Under the pieces are notes generated by a model. The model was given only the letters and a program-made list of their open reading frames with translations, ran no database searches and was not told where the DNA came from. Both the position numbers and the translations under genes were made by a program. This document shows, in pieces, positions 1 to 6,536 of a stretch of DNA of 14,388 nucleotides. Source of the stretch: Candidatus Altarchaeales archaeon. Lineage in GTDB: Archaea > Altiarchaeota > Altiarchaeia > IMC4 > SCGC-AAA252-I15. The first letter of the stretch is position 1. The number at the start of each line of letters is the position of its first letter. The stretch spans positions 1 to 14,388 of the forward strand of contig VGJA01000009.1 of the NCBI GenBank assembly GCA_016867655.1, read 5' to 3'.

Positions 1-1424
1 ATGTTGTTGACAGCATCAAGTATCTTTACAGGGAAGGTTACGAGCAGTTTAAGAGTCTGAAAGGCTCTGGAGACTTTTTCAAGGTCGTCCACTGCACTGG
101 AGAAGTTAACGAAAGAGGGTGCAGCAGCAGTCCGGACAAGAAGAGGATTTACATGGATTTGAACGACAACACGGTTTACAGCGTCAACACGCAGTACGCC
201 GGGAACACCGTCGCTTTCAAAAAGCTTTCACTGAGGTTGGCTATAAGCAAGGCGTCTAAGGAAGGCTGGCTTGCAGAGCACATGCTGGTGATGGGAGTTA
301 AAGGTCCTGGAGGAAGGAAGACTTATTTCCTGGGGGCTTTCCCAAGCTTCTGCGGGAAGACTTCAACTGCGATGATTCCTGGAGAGAGCATACTGGGAGA
401 CGATTTAGCTTACTTGAAAGTTGTCGGTGGAAGGGTCATGGCTGCTAATGTTGAGAAAGGAATCTTCGGTGTCATAAAGGATGTTAATCCGAATGATGAC
501 CCGTTGATTTGGAAATTGCTGACTGAAGAAGGTGACGTGATATTTTCAAACGTGGCTGTTGACGCGCAAAATCTGCCGCGCTGGCTTGGAGACAAAAGGC
601 CTTTGCCTGCAAAAGCTTCAAACCATTTGGGCGCGTGGACTCCGGAAGACACTGACGCTGAAGGAAAGAAAAGGCCTATCTGCCATCAGAATGCACGCTA
701 TACTGTTGAACTACACCGTTTGGGCAACGTGGATTCAGAGCTTGAGAACCCCAACGGCGTTGAACCAAAAGTGATTCTTTACGGAGGAAGGGATGAGGAC
801 ACTACCGTGCCTGTGGAGCAGGCTTTCGATTGGGCTCATGGAGTCGCCACAAAAGGGGCTATAGTGGAGTCTGTAACCACTGCAGCCATTGTAGGGCAGG
901 CTGGAGTCAGAGTCATGGACCCTTTCGCAAACAAGGATTTCATATCGATTCCCATCGGCAGGTATGTCGGCAATCACCTGAAGTTTGTGAAAGGTGTTGC
1001 AAAGCCGCCTCAGATTTTTTCAGTGAACTATTTCCTTAAAAGCAGGGGCGGAGAGGATTTGACTGACAAGACTGACAAAAAAGTCTGGCTTAAGTGGGCT
1101 GAACTGAGGGTTCACGGAGACGTTGGAGCTTTGGAAACTCCGACCGGATGCATTCCAAAGTATGAGGACTTGAAAAGATTGTTCAAGGAGAATTTAGGCA
1201 AGGATTTCTCGAAAGAGAAATATGACGAATTGTTCACAGTCAGGATTCCGGAACTATTGGCCAAGCTTGACAGGGGCGTTAAGATGTTCAAAGAACTGCC
1301 TGAAACCCCGAAAGAATTTTTTGAGCTACTGGAAGAACAGAGGCAGAAGCTGGAGAGACTTAAAGCCAAGAAGGGCGATTATGTTATACCGGACGAGTTG
1401 CACAGCGCAGACTGGAAGCAGTGA
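1..1424 (+). CDS. pckG: Phosphoenolpyruvate carboxykinase (GTP), 5'-truncated by the window edge
   Basis: Interconverts oxaloacetate + GTP and PEP + CO2 + GDP, linking the C4-acid pool to gluconeogenesis in the cytoplasm. The reading frame is open from nt 3 to the TGA at 1422-1424 (about 473 codons); GTP-type enzymes are roughly 600 residues, so the N-terminal fifth lies outside the window. The ATG at 153 is internal, because the frame upstream (VVDSIKYLYREGYEQF...) is coding-like and continuous. Visible family marks: the P-loop/kinase-1 segment AFPSFCGKTSTAM with the reactive Cys and GKT (nt ~335-375), the acidic GDDLAY metal-site segment, the GGRDEDTTVPVEQAF segment and the FSVNYFL nucleotide-pocket segment. 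The C-terminal third resembles the thermococcal type of GTP-PEPCK. A new transcription signal begins 21 nt after its stop, so it is probably not cotranscribed with leuA. Confidence 0.93.
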   Translation, partial: VVDSIKYLYREGYEQFKSLKGSGDFFKVVHCTGEVNERGCSSSPDKKRIYMDLNDNTVYSVNTQYAGNTVAFKKLSLRLAISKASKEGWLAEHMLVMGVKGPGGRKTYFLGAFPSFCGKTSTAMIPGESILGDDLAYLKVVGGRVMAANVEKGIFGVIKDVNPNDDPLIWKLLTEEGDVIFSNVAVDAQNLPRWLGDKRPLPAKASNHLGAWTPEDTDAEGKKRPICHQNARYTVELHRLGNVDSELENPNGVEPKVILYGGRDEDTTVPVEQAFDWAHGVATKGAIVESVTTAAIVGQAGVRVMDPFANKDFISIPIGRYVGNHLKFVKGVAKPPQIFSVNYFLKSRGGEDLTDKTDKKVWLKWAELRVHGDVGALETPTGCIPKYEDLKRLFKENLGKDFSKEKYDELFTVRIPELLAKLDRGVKMFKELPETPKEFFELLEEQRQKLERLKAKKGDYVIPDELHSADWKQ

Positions 1425-1444
1425 CTGTAGAAACCTGTGGAACA

Positions 1445-1456
1445 TATATTTTTATA
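1445..1456 (+). promoter_or_regulatory. TATA-like box for the leucine-rich leader transcript
   Basis: An AT-only block, TATATTTTTATA, lies 21 nt after the pckG stop. Its centre is about 33 nt upstream of the ATG at 1484. Archaeal TATA boxes sit ~25-30 nt upstream of the transcription start, so transcription would begin only a few nucleotides before that ATG. Other promoters in this window have nearly the same box-to-ATG distance (30-31 nt). The T-rich strand could also help terminate pckG transcripts. Confidence 0.55.
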
Positions 1457-1483
1457 CCAGGAACTCACAGTATTTACTGCAAG

Positions 1484-1606
1484 ATGGATTCTTGTTTTTA
1501 CAGCACGGTGTCGTTTGACAGAAGACTTCTCTTAGGGAATCCTACCCCCTTGGGGTACCTACCGGGTCTAGAGTTGCTATTGCTGCTTTTGGGACTGCGA
1601 GAGTGA
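1484..1606 (+). CDS. Leucine-rich leader peptide upstream of leuA (putative attenuator ORF)
   Basis: A 40-codon ORF from ATG 1484 to TGA 1604-1606. Thirteen of 40 residues are Leu. The tail reads PGLELLLLLLGLRE, with six consecutive Leu codons at nt 1574-1591 (TTG CTA TTG CTG CTT TTG), a Leu codon just before (1568-1570), one just after (1595-1597), and an earlier Leu triplet (1526-1534). The six codons use five different spellings, so this is selection or chance at the amino-acid level, not a DNA microsatellite. It starts just after a TATA-like box, ends 91 nt before leuA, and its stop codon sits in the 5' arm of a long hairpin. Known parallel: bacterial leu/ilv/trp leader peptides, whose ribosomes stall at runs of the regulated amino acid's codons. 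The frame is open upstream to a GTG at 1421 overlapping the pckG end; ATG 1484 is preferred because of the promoter. It is not a membrane protein of any recognisable family. That it is translated and regulatory is inference. Confidence 0.6.
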   Translation: MDSCFYSTVSFDRRLLLGNPTPLGYLPGLELLLLLLGLRE

Positions 1607-1632
1607 ACTCTTAATTAAGATTCATGTCTCGC
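1570..1632 (+). promoter_or_regulatory. Competing RNA stems overlapping the leader stop codon (putative leucine attenuator)
   Basis: Stem B: nt 1597-1612 pairs with 1617-1632, loop AATT 1613-1616. Six pairs (GCGAGA with TCTCGC), a bulged G1626, five pairs (GTGAA with TTCAT, one G-U), a bulged C1608, then four pairs (TCTT with AAGA): 15 bp in all, extendable by U1596-G1633. The leader TGA (1604-1606) is inside the 5' arm. Stem A, mutually exclusive: AGAGTT 1570-1575 with AACTCT 1606-1611; its 5' arm begins at the last codons before and the first codon of the six-Leu run. A ribosome stalled on Leu codons would mask stem A and leave B free; a ribosome at the stop would block B. No long T-run follows stem B and I found no strong downstream partner for its 3' arm, so what B switches (termination, cleavage or leuA translation) is open. 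Confidence 0.55.
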
Positions 1633-1697
1633 GATTGGAGTAAAAAAGCTTAAATTAAATTTTCAATAATTAAAAAAAAAATTAAAGGTGCGTTAAA

Positions 1698-3221
1698 ATG
1701 ATCGGATTTGAATTCAACAAAAAGATAAAATACGAGGGAAAGCCAGGGAAGGTTAAGATTTTCGACACCACTCTGAGAGATGGAGAGCAGACTCCGGGAG
1801 TGGGCATGACCAGGCAGGACAAGGTCGAAATAGCTACGGCTCTTTCAAAACTTGGAGTGGACGTGATTGAAGCAGGATTCCCTGTTTCAAGCCAGGGCGA
1901 ATTCGAAGCTGTGAAGGCGGTTGCTGAAGCAGGGTTGAAAAGCAGGGTTTGCGCTCTCGCCAGGTGCGTTGAAAAAGACATGGACGCGGCGATGGACTGT
2001 AATGTGGATTTAGTGCACATTTTCATCGGCACGAGTCCGATACACAGGAAGTATAAACTGAAGATGAATGAGGAGGAAATTCTGAAGAAAGCGGAACAGT
2101 GCATCCAGTATGTCAAAGACAGGGGTTTTAAAGTGCACTTCAGCCCGGAGGACGCCTGCAGGACTGAACTTCCTTACCTGAAGAAAGTGTGCAAGCTTGC
2201 GAATGACATGAAAGTCAGTGAAATAAACATTCCGGACACTGTTGGAGTTATGACTCCGCAGGCGATGCACTGGCTGATTAAAGAATTAAAGAGTGTGATT
2301 AAAGTGCCGATTGCGGTGCACTGTCATAATGACTTCGGGCTTGCAGTCAGTAATACACTTGCAGCAGTAGCTGCCGGAGCTGTCATGCCCCATGTGACCG
2401 TGAACGGCCTTGGAGAAAGAGCGGGGAATGCAGACTTTGAGCAGGTTGTGCTGGGATGCAAGATTCTTTACGGGATAGACACTGGAATAAAGCTGAAGGA
2501 CATTTACAGCGCAAGCAAGATTGTGGAGAGAGTGTCTGGAATAAAGGTGATGCCGAACTTTCCGATTGTCGGGGACAATGCTTTCGCCCACCAGAGCGGA
2601 GTGCACGTTCATGGAGTCTTGGCTAAAGCTGCAACCTATGAGCCTATTGCTCCGGAAATGGTCGGCGCTAAGAGAAGGATGGTTCTTGGAAAACTGATTG
2701 GCGCTCACGGGATTAAAGACAAACTTGAACAGTTCAGCATTAAAGTCAATGAGGAACAGCTTCAGGAAATCACTTCAAAAGTGAAGGAGCTCGGCGCCAA
2801 AGGAAAGAAATTGGTTGAAGAAGACTTGATTGCAATAGCAGAAGATGTGCTGGGAGCCACTGCAAAGAAGGAGAGGATTGTGGAGCTCTTGGACATGAAA
2901 CTACACTCCGAATTGCACAAAAAACCGGTGGCGACAGTAAAAGTTACTGTGAACGGAAAACCGAAAACCGCAACCAAAGAAGGAGTCGGACCGGTGGATG
3001 CGACATTGAATGCAATCAAAAAAGCGGTTGGAGACGAGAGCATAAGGCTGGACGAATACCATCTGGACGCGATTACTGGCGGAAGCGACGCGCTCGCTGA
3101 AGTGACAATCAGAGTAAGCAGGAACGGAAACTCCACAATAGCCCGGGGAGTGAATGAAGACGTGGTGATGGCTTCAGTGATAGCGTTCATCAACGGGTTG
3201 AACAGGATACTCAAAAAATAG
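1698..3221 (+). CDS. leuA: 2-isopropylmalate synthase (archaeal type)
   Basis: Condenses acetyl-CoA with 2-ketoisovalerate, the first committed step to leucine. 507 residues, full length for archaeal LeuA. The TIM-barrel catalytic part carries the signature FDTTLRDGEQTPG (residues 22-34; R27 and D28 catalytic/metal), HCHND (H208 and H210 metal ligands) and GERAGN (239-244). A C-terminal LeuA dimerisation/regulatory domain (about residues 385-507) is where leucine feedback acts in this family. A good ribosome site, AAAGGTG at 1684-1690, lies 7 nt before the ATG; having a leader with an SD contrasts with the leaderless-looking neighbours and fits a transcript starting upstream. An AT-rich stretch at 1650-1662 could instead be its own TATA box, about 43 nt from the ATG. 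Paralogues in this family include citramalate and homocitrate synthases; the Leu-rich leader favours LeuA. Its last 56 bp are duplicated downstream. Confidence 0.88.
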   Translation: MIGFEFNKKIKYEGKPGKVKIFDTTLRDGEQTPGVGMTRQDKVEIATALSKLGVDVIEAGFPVSSQGEFEAVKAVAEAGLKSRVCALARCVEKDMDAAMDCNVDLVHIFIGTSPIHRKYKLKMNEEEILKKAEQCIQYVKDRGFKVHFSPEDACRTELPYLKKVCKLANDMKVSEINIPDTVGVMTPQAMHWLIKELKSVIKVPIAVHCHNDFGLAVSNTLAAVAAGAVMPHVTVNGLGERAGNADFEQVVLGCKILYGIDTGIKLKDIYSASKIVERVSGIKVMPNFPIVGDNAFAHQSGVHVHGVLAKAATYEPIAPEMVGAKRRMVLGKLIGAHGIKDKLEQFSIKVNEEQLQEITSKVKELGAKGKKLVEEDLIAIAEDVLGATAKKERIVELLDMKLHSELHKKPVATVKVTVNGKPKTATKEGVGPVDATLNAIKKAVGDESIRLDEYHLDAITGGSDALAEVTIRVSRNGNSTIARGVNEDVVMASVIAFINGLNRILKK

Positions 3222-3228
3222 TTTTCCC

Positions 3229-3268
3229 AGGTTTTTTGACCCGAGCTTGCGCGAGGGTCAAAAAAGCT
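3229..3268. terminator. Strong hairpin after leuA (probable bidirectional terminator)
   Basis: TTTTTTGACCC (3232-3242) pairs perfectly with GGGTCAAAAAA (3255-3265), 11 bp. Inside, GC pairs with GC around loop TTGC after a tandem G-A/A-G mismatch (GA on both strands). The T6/A6 flanks give a T-run on either strand, suiting termination of leuA and of the convergent gene ending at 3325. Role is inferred; archaeal termination depends mainly on T-rich non-template DNA rather than on the hairpin. Confidence 0.5.
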
Positions 3269-3323
3269 GATGGCCTCAGTAATAGCGTTCATCAACGGGT
3301 TGAACAGGATACTCAAAAAATAA
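3268..3323 (+). pseudogene. Duplicated 3' end of leuA
   Basis: These 56 bp repeat nt 3166-3221, the last 18 codons of leuA plus stop, at an offset of 102 bp. Only three bases differ, all at third codon positions: GCT/GCC, GTG/GTA, and stop TAG/TAA. The fragment has no start or expression signals. It ends 1 nt from the stop of the convergent gene (3325), resembling the 3-nt gap between ilvD and its convergent neighbour, so this may be the original leuA terminus and the 102 bp in front the later addition. A chimeric metagenome assembly of two strains is the main alternative. Confidence 0.75.
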
Positions 3324-3324
3324 T

Positions 3325-3822
3325 TTATCTTTCAGGAAGGACGCTGGCTCCTTTCAGTATTCTAACCACTTCCGGTAGCGGGATTTGTTTCACATCCTCG
3401 TCTCGAGCGCGGGTTAACGCAATTGTAAGAAGGGCATCATTTACTTTTTTGTCCGGCACTAGCGCCCTGGACTCTCTTGTGAGTCTCGCATCTTCATCCA
3501 CGGAAGTAGGTCTTGTAAGCTCCCTGACAAAAGTGTACTCAGGCTCCCCTTCTTTCGAGACTTCAAACCCGGCGTGGCCTGGCTCCAGCCGAGTGTAGAA
3601 AATGAAGTATGAATTTCCATCTGAAACCTTTATGAAATGCCTCTGGTGAAGTCCAGACTGAACAAAAACTTCAACTCCGGGGCCGCCTTGCCAGGCTGCG
3701 TTGAGAATGGTCTGGTAGACTCGCTGTCTTTGCGTTTGCGTTTCTTTGGGAGCGCCAGGGCCGCCGGATTCCGGCTGCTGCATGGGAGGCTTTCCGCCTG
3801 GAGGCAGTATTATTTCAGGCAT
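3325..3822 (-). CDS. Conserved-looking protein of unknown function
   Basis: 165 residues from ATG 3822 (an in-frame TTG at 3831 would add three). I do not recognise the family. Residues 1-30 are Pro/Gly/Gln-rich and probably disordered. The middle (WQGGPGVEVFVQSGL...HFIKVSDGNSYFIFYTRLEPGHAGFEV) alternates hydrophobic and polar residues as in a small beta-sheet domain. The C-terminal ~60 residues are charged and probably helical. There is no signal peptide or membrane segment, so it is likely cytoplasmic. It converges on leuA and diverges from ilvD, with a shared AT-rich promoter block centred 30 nt from its ATG. Sitting between two branched-chain amino-acid genes hints at, but does not show, a related role. 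Confidence 0.7.
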   Translation of the reverse strand: MPEIILPPGGKPPMQQPESGGPGAPKETQTQRQRVYQTILNAAWQGGPGVEVFVQSGLHQRHFIKVSDGNSYFIFYTRLEPGHAGFEVSKEGEPEYTFVRELTRPTSVDEDARLTRESRALVPDKKVNDALLTIALTRARDEDVKQIPLPEVVRILKGASVLPER

Positions 3823-3845
3823 GATATTCAAGTATACACATTTTC

Positions 3846-3860
3846 ACTATTAAAGTATAT
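3846..3860. promoter_or_regulatory. Shared divergent core promoter (unknown gene / ilvD)
   Basis: The 59-bp gap between the ATGs at 3822 (minus) and 3882 (plus) has one AT-rich block, ACTATTAAAGTATAT, with ACT/AGT as inverted flanks centred at 3851, almost exactly midway (3852). It lies ~30 nt from each start codon, the distance expected for a TATA box serving near-leaderless transcripts in both directions. Neither gene has a Shine-Dalgarno site. Confidence 0.5.
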
Positions 3861-3881
3861 CGCCTAATATTGTAAGTCGAA

Positions 3882-5531
3882 ATGAAGTCAGATACTGTAA
3901 AGAAGGGTATGGCAAGGGCTCCGAACCGAGCTTTGCTTTACGCAACGGGGGTTAGAAGAGAGAATCTTGGGAAGCCGTTTATTGGTATTGCCAGCTCTTT
4001 CACGGACTTGGTTCCAGGGCATGTTGGAATGCGCGATTTGGAGAGGTTTGTTGAAAGAGGAGTTTGTTCTGCAGGAGGAGTTCCGTTCATATTCGGCGTT
4101 CCAGCCATCTGCGATGGGATAGCGATGGGTCATCGGGGAATGCATTATTCATTGCCTTCAAGAGAGTTGATTGCAGACGAAGTTGAAAGCGTTGCTAAAG
4201 CCCATTGCCTTGACGGGCTGATACTGCTCACAAACTGCGACAAGATTACTCCAGGAATGCTTATGGCAGCCGGAAGACTGGACATTCCAGCGGTTGCCGT
4301 TACTGCAGGCCCTATGCTTTCAGGCAGGCATAAAGGGGAAAGAACAACGTTGATTAGAGGAACTTTTGAAGCGGTTGGAAGGTATCAGGCAGGGAAGATA
4401 ACTGGGAAAGAACTTTTGGAATTGGAGTGCGCAGCCTGCCCCGGCGTTGGAAGCTGCCAGGGAATGTACACTGCAAACACGATGGCCTGTCTGACAGAAG
4501 CCATGGGAATGAGCTTGCCTTACTGCGGAACCGCATTGGCTGCTTCAGCAGAGAAAAAATGGATTGCGGAAGAAAGCGGAATAAGAATTGTTGAGCTCGT
4601 TAAGAGAGGCATTACCGCAAGGAAGATTATTAACAGGAATTCCATCACCAACGCGATTATCGCAGACAACGCGCTTGGAGGTTCAACGAACACGGTATTG
4701 CACATTCCGGCCATAGCGCATGAAGCAGGGGTTGAAGTAAAGATTGAACTGTTTGACGAGATTTCAAGGAAGACTCCGCACATATGCAACATGGATCCTA
4801 GCGGAGAACACATGATGGAAGACTTGCACTGGGCGGGAGGCATTCCAGGAGTCTTGCATGTTCTGAAAGAAATGCTGAAAGACAATCCAACGGTTTCAGG
4901 AAGAAAAATCAGGGAGATTGCTTCAGCAGGAATTGTAGTGGACGGCAACGTCATCAGGCCTTTAAGCAAGGCTTACCACAGGGAAGGCGGAATAGCGATA
5001 CTGAAGGGGAATATTGCTCCAGACGGCTGCGTCGTCAAACAGAGCGCAGTCTCTGAAAAGGCATTGAAGTTCACTGGAAAAGCTTTGGTTTACAACAGCG
5101 AGGAAGAGGCGATGAAAGCAATTCTTGCCGGAAAAGCAAGGCCGGGACATGTTGTCGTCGTCAGGTATGAAGGCCCCAAGGGAGGCCCGGGAATGAGAGA
5201 AATGCTTTCGCCTACTTCGGCCATAGCCGGCATGGGATTAAGCGAAAGCGTTGCGTTAATCACTGACGGCAGGTTTTCAGGAGGCACCAGAGGACCTTGC
5301 ATAGGCCACATAAGTCCTGAAGCAGCAGCCTGCGGCCCGATAGCAGCGTTGAAAGACGGCGATACAATAGAAATCGATATACCTGAAAGGAGGATTAATG
5401 TCAAACTTTCAGCGCAGGAGATGGAAGAAAGGATGAAAACCTGCAGGATAATGAAGAAGAAGCTGACTGGATACTTAAGCAGGTATGCTAGAATGGTTTC
5501 TTCAGCAGACAAAGGAGCCATACTGGAATGA
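3882..5531 (+). CDS. ilvD: Dihydroxy-acid dehydratase
   Basis: Dehydrates 2,3-dihydroxyisovalerate and 2,3-dihydroxy-3-methylvalerate to 2-keto acids, the third common step of valine/isoleucine synthesis; its product 2-ketoisovalerate is the LeuA substrate. 549 residues, complete. Family marks: NCDKITPGM with cluster-ligand C119 (residues 118-126), the second cysteine region CPGVGSC (C186, C192), and TDGRFSGGT (461-469), matching the second IlvD/Edd signature. The first loop reads SFTDLVPGH, as in enzymes of the E. coli kind, with no Cys there; many homologues also have Cys where this has V189. The start lies 30 nt downstream of the shared divergent promoter, with no SD, so it is probably leaderless. 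Its stop is 3 nt from the convergent HEAT-like gene. The leader-type control seen before leuA is absent here. Confidence 0.95.
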   Translation: MKSDTVKKGMARAPNRALLYATGVRRENLGKPFIGIASSFTDLVPGHVGMRDLERFVERGVCSAGGVPFIFGVPAICDGIAMGHRGMHYSLPSRELIADEVESVAKAHCLDGLILLTNCDKITPGMLMAAGRLDIPAVAVTAGPMLSGRHKGERTTLIRGTFEAVGRYQAGKITGKELLELECAACPGVGSCQGMYTANTMACLTEAMGMSLPYCGTALAASAEKKWIAEESGIRIVELVKRGITARKIINRNSITNAIIADNALGGSTNTVLHIPAIAHEAGVEVKIELFDEISRKTPHICNMDPSGEHMMEDLHWAGGIPGVLHVLKEMLKDNPTVSGRKIREIASAGIVVDGNVIRPLSKAYHREGGIAILKGNIAPDGCVVKQSAVSEKALKFTGKALVYNSEEEAMKAILAGKARPGHVVVVRYEGPKGGPGMREMLSPTSAIAGMGLSESVALITDGRFSGGTRGPCIGHISPEAAACGPIAALKDGDTIEIDIPERRINVKLSAQEMEERMKTCRIMKKKLTGYLSRYARMVSSADKGAILE

Positions 5532-5534
5532 CGA

Positions 5535-5855
5535 TTAGGATTTCTTCTTTGGCCCTAGTTTTTTTATAGCGCCATCTATTTCTTCGGCAAAAGGAGACTG
5601 ATAGCCACGTTGCCTTTTCCCCATCTTCCTTGACCTGATGTTGTCTAGTCTTTTAGCTTCCATGAGGGCAGGCAAATCAAACTCATCGCCAAGCCTGCCA
5701 AGCACATGGGCCGCAGTCGCTCTAACACTAGAGCCGCCGGTTGTAATCAGCTCTCTGGCCCTCTCCAGGGCCAGCTCTGGGTTAGAGTTGACCAAGGAGG
5801 TTAGTTCGGTCCTAACGTCAGCTGGAACTCGGTAAGGTTGAGACTTCAATGCCAT
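5535..5855 (-). CDS. Small HEAT-repeat-like protein
   Basis: 106 residues. The segment SSVRATAAHVLGRLGDEFDLPALMEA (about 42-67) has the helix-turn-helix spacing and the Arg, Ala and Leu/Gly pattern of HEAT repeats, which act as protein-interaction scaffolds. A preceding helical pair (about 13-40) may be a degenerate repeat. The C-terminus is strongly basic (KRLDNIRSRKMGKRQRG and a GPKKKS tail), so it may contact nucleic acid. There is no catalytic motif and no export signal. It converges on ilvD with a 3-nt gap and diverges from the TPR gene across a 60-nt shared promoter. The partner is unknown. Confidence 0.7.
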   Translation of the reverse strand: MALKSQPYRVPADVRTELTSLVNSNPELALERARELITTGGSSVRATAAHVLGRLGDEFDLPALMEAKRLDNIRSRKMGKRQRGYQSPFAEEIDGAIKKLGPKKKS

Positions 5856-5879
5856 AAGTAATACTGTACAAGAGAGTTA

Positions 5880-5891
5880 TTTAAATTTAAA
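5880..5891. promoter_or_regulatory. Palindromic TATA core shared by two divergent genes
   Basis: TTTAAATTTAAA is a perfect 12-bp palindrome whose centre (5885.5) is exactly midway between the first bases of the two start codons (5855 minus, 5916 plus), 30.5 nt from each. Being identical on both strands, it can serve as a TATA box in both directions. Neither gene has an SD site, which fits near-leaderless transcripts. This matches the ilvD divergent pair in spacing. Confidence 0.6.
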
Positions 5892-5915
5892 GCAACGTAA
5901 TCCTATTTTTAAAAA

Positions 5916-6536
5916 ATGGGTTTCCTGGATTTTCTTAAAGGCGGCAAGAAGGCTGAAACGCAGAAGGAGGAAGTTAGCAAGCACTTTCAGACTTTTCTCG
6001 AGCAAGGCAGGATAGAGCTTGAAAGCAAAAGCTTTGAAAAGGCGGTTGAATACTTTGAAAAGGCGATAGCTGAAAGCGAGAAAATCAAAAGCAACCCGGC
6101 TGAAAAGGCGTTGGTTTATAAAGCCAGGGCTTTAGACGGCTTAGGCAGGTTCAATGAATCTGAAGCCATATACGACAAAGCCTTTGAACTGAAGCCTGAA
6201 GAACCTTGGATTTGGCACATGAGAGGATTGTCTTACATGGACCAGGGCCTGAACGAGAAGGCGATGAAATACTTTGACAAAGCCTTCGAATTGAATCCCA
6301 TGTTTGAAGAGCCCATGATGGTTAAAGCCAGTTTGTGCGGAAAAAATGGGAGAGAAGACGTTCAGATTGAATGCTACCAGAGGATACTGCAGGCTAATCC
6401 AAGCAACGAGAGCGCAAAACAGAAGATTCAGAAAATGCTTGAAGACAACAAGATGCACAAAAACAGGCAGTGGCTTGGAGGCATAACGAAAGGCATGAAG
6501 CTGAGGGAAGGTTTAAGCGAGGAAGCTGAAAAATGA
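5916..6536 (+). CDS. TPR-repeat protein
   Basis: 206 residues with about four tetratricopeptide repeats (roughly 24-57, 64-97, 98-131, 132-165). The best are ALVYKARALDGLGRFNESE...AFELKP and WIWHMRGLSYMDQGLNEKAM...AFELNP, each with the W/A-G-Y/F-A-P pattern. TPRs form helical scaffolds for protein binding. The N-terminus MGFLDFLKGGKK is a short amphipathic/basic segment that could touch membrane or a partner; no signal peptide. The start is 30 nt from the palindromic TATA box. The stop overlaps the apgM start (ATGA, 6533-6536), so the two are translationally coupled and probably work in the same cell process, but no direct link to glycolysis can be read from the sequence. Confidence 0.88.
   Translation: MGFLDFLKGGKKAETQKEEVSKHFQTFLEQGRIELESKSFEKAVEYFEKAIAESEKIKSNPAEKALVYKARALDGLGRFNESEAIYDKAFELKPEEPWIWHMRGLSYMDQGLNEKAMKYFDKAFELNPMFEEPMMVKASLCGKNGREDVQIECYQRILQANPSNESAKQKIQKMLEDNKMHKNRQWLGGITKGMKLREGLSEEAEK

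Noticed and set aside
1421..1483. Extending the leader ORF upstream to the GTG at 1421
   Set aside because: That start overlaps the pckG stop and precedes the TATA-like box at 1445-1456; the ATG at 1484 fits the promoter spacing better. It remains possible if the leader is read from a pckG transcript.
1645..1690. A separate TATA box and promoter for leuA alone
   Set aside because: Not excluded, but the AT-rich block is ~43 nt from the ATG, unlike the ~30 nt seen for other genes here, and it would leave the Leu-rich ORF and hairpin unexplained. Recorded as the main competing hypothesis.
3219..3323. Read-through of the leuA TAG (for example by pyrrolysine) into the duplicated tail
   Set aside because: The next in-frame stop, TGA at 3237-3239, comes after only five codons, before the duplicated segment.
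3236..3598. Plus-strand open frame opposite the gene at 3325-3822
   Set aside because: It begins inside the hairpin/duplication and mirrors the minus-strand gene; the minus frame has the promoter and the more protein-like sequence.
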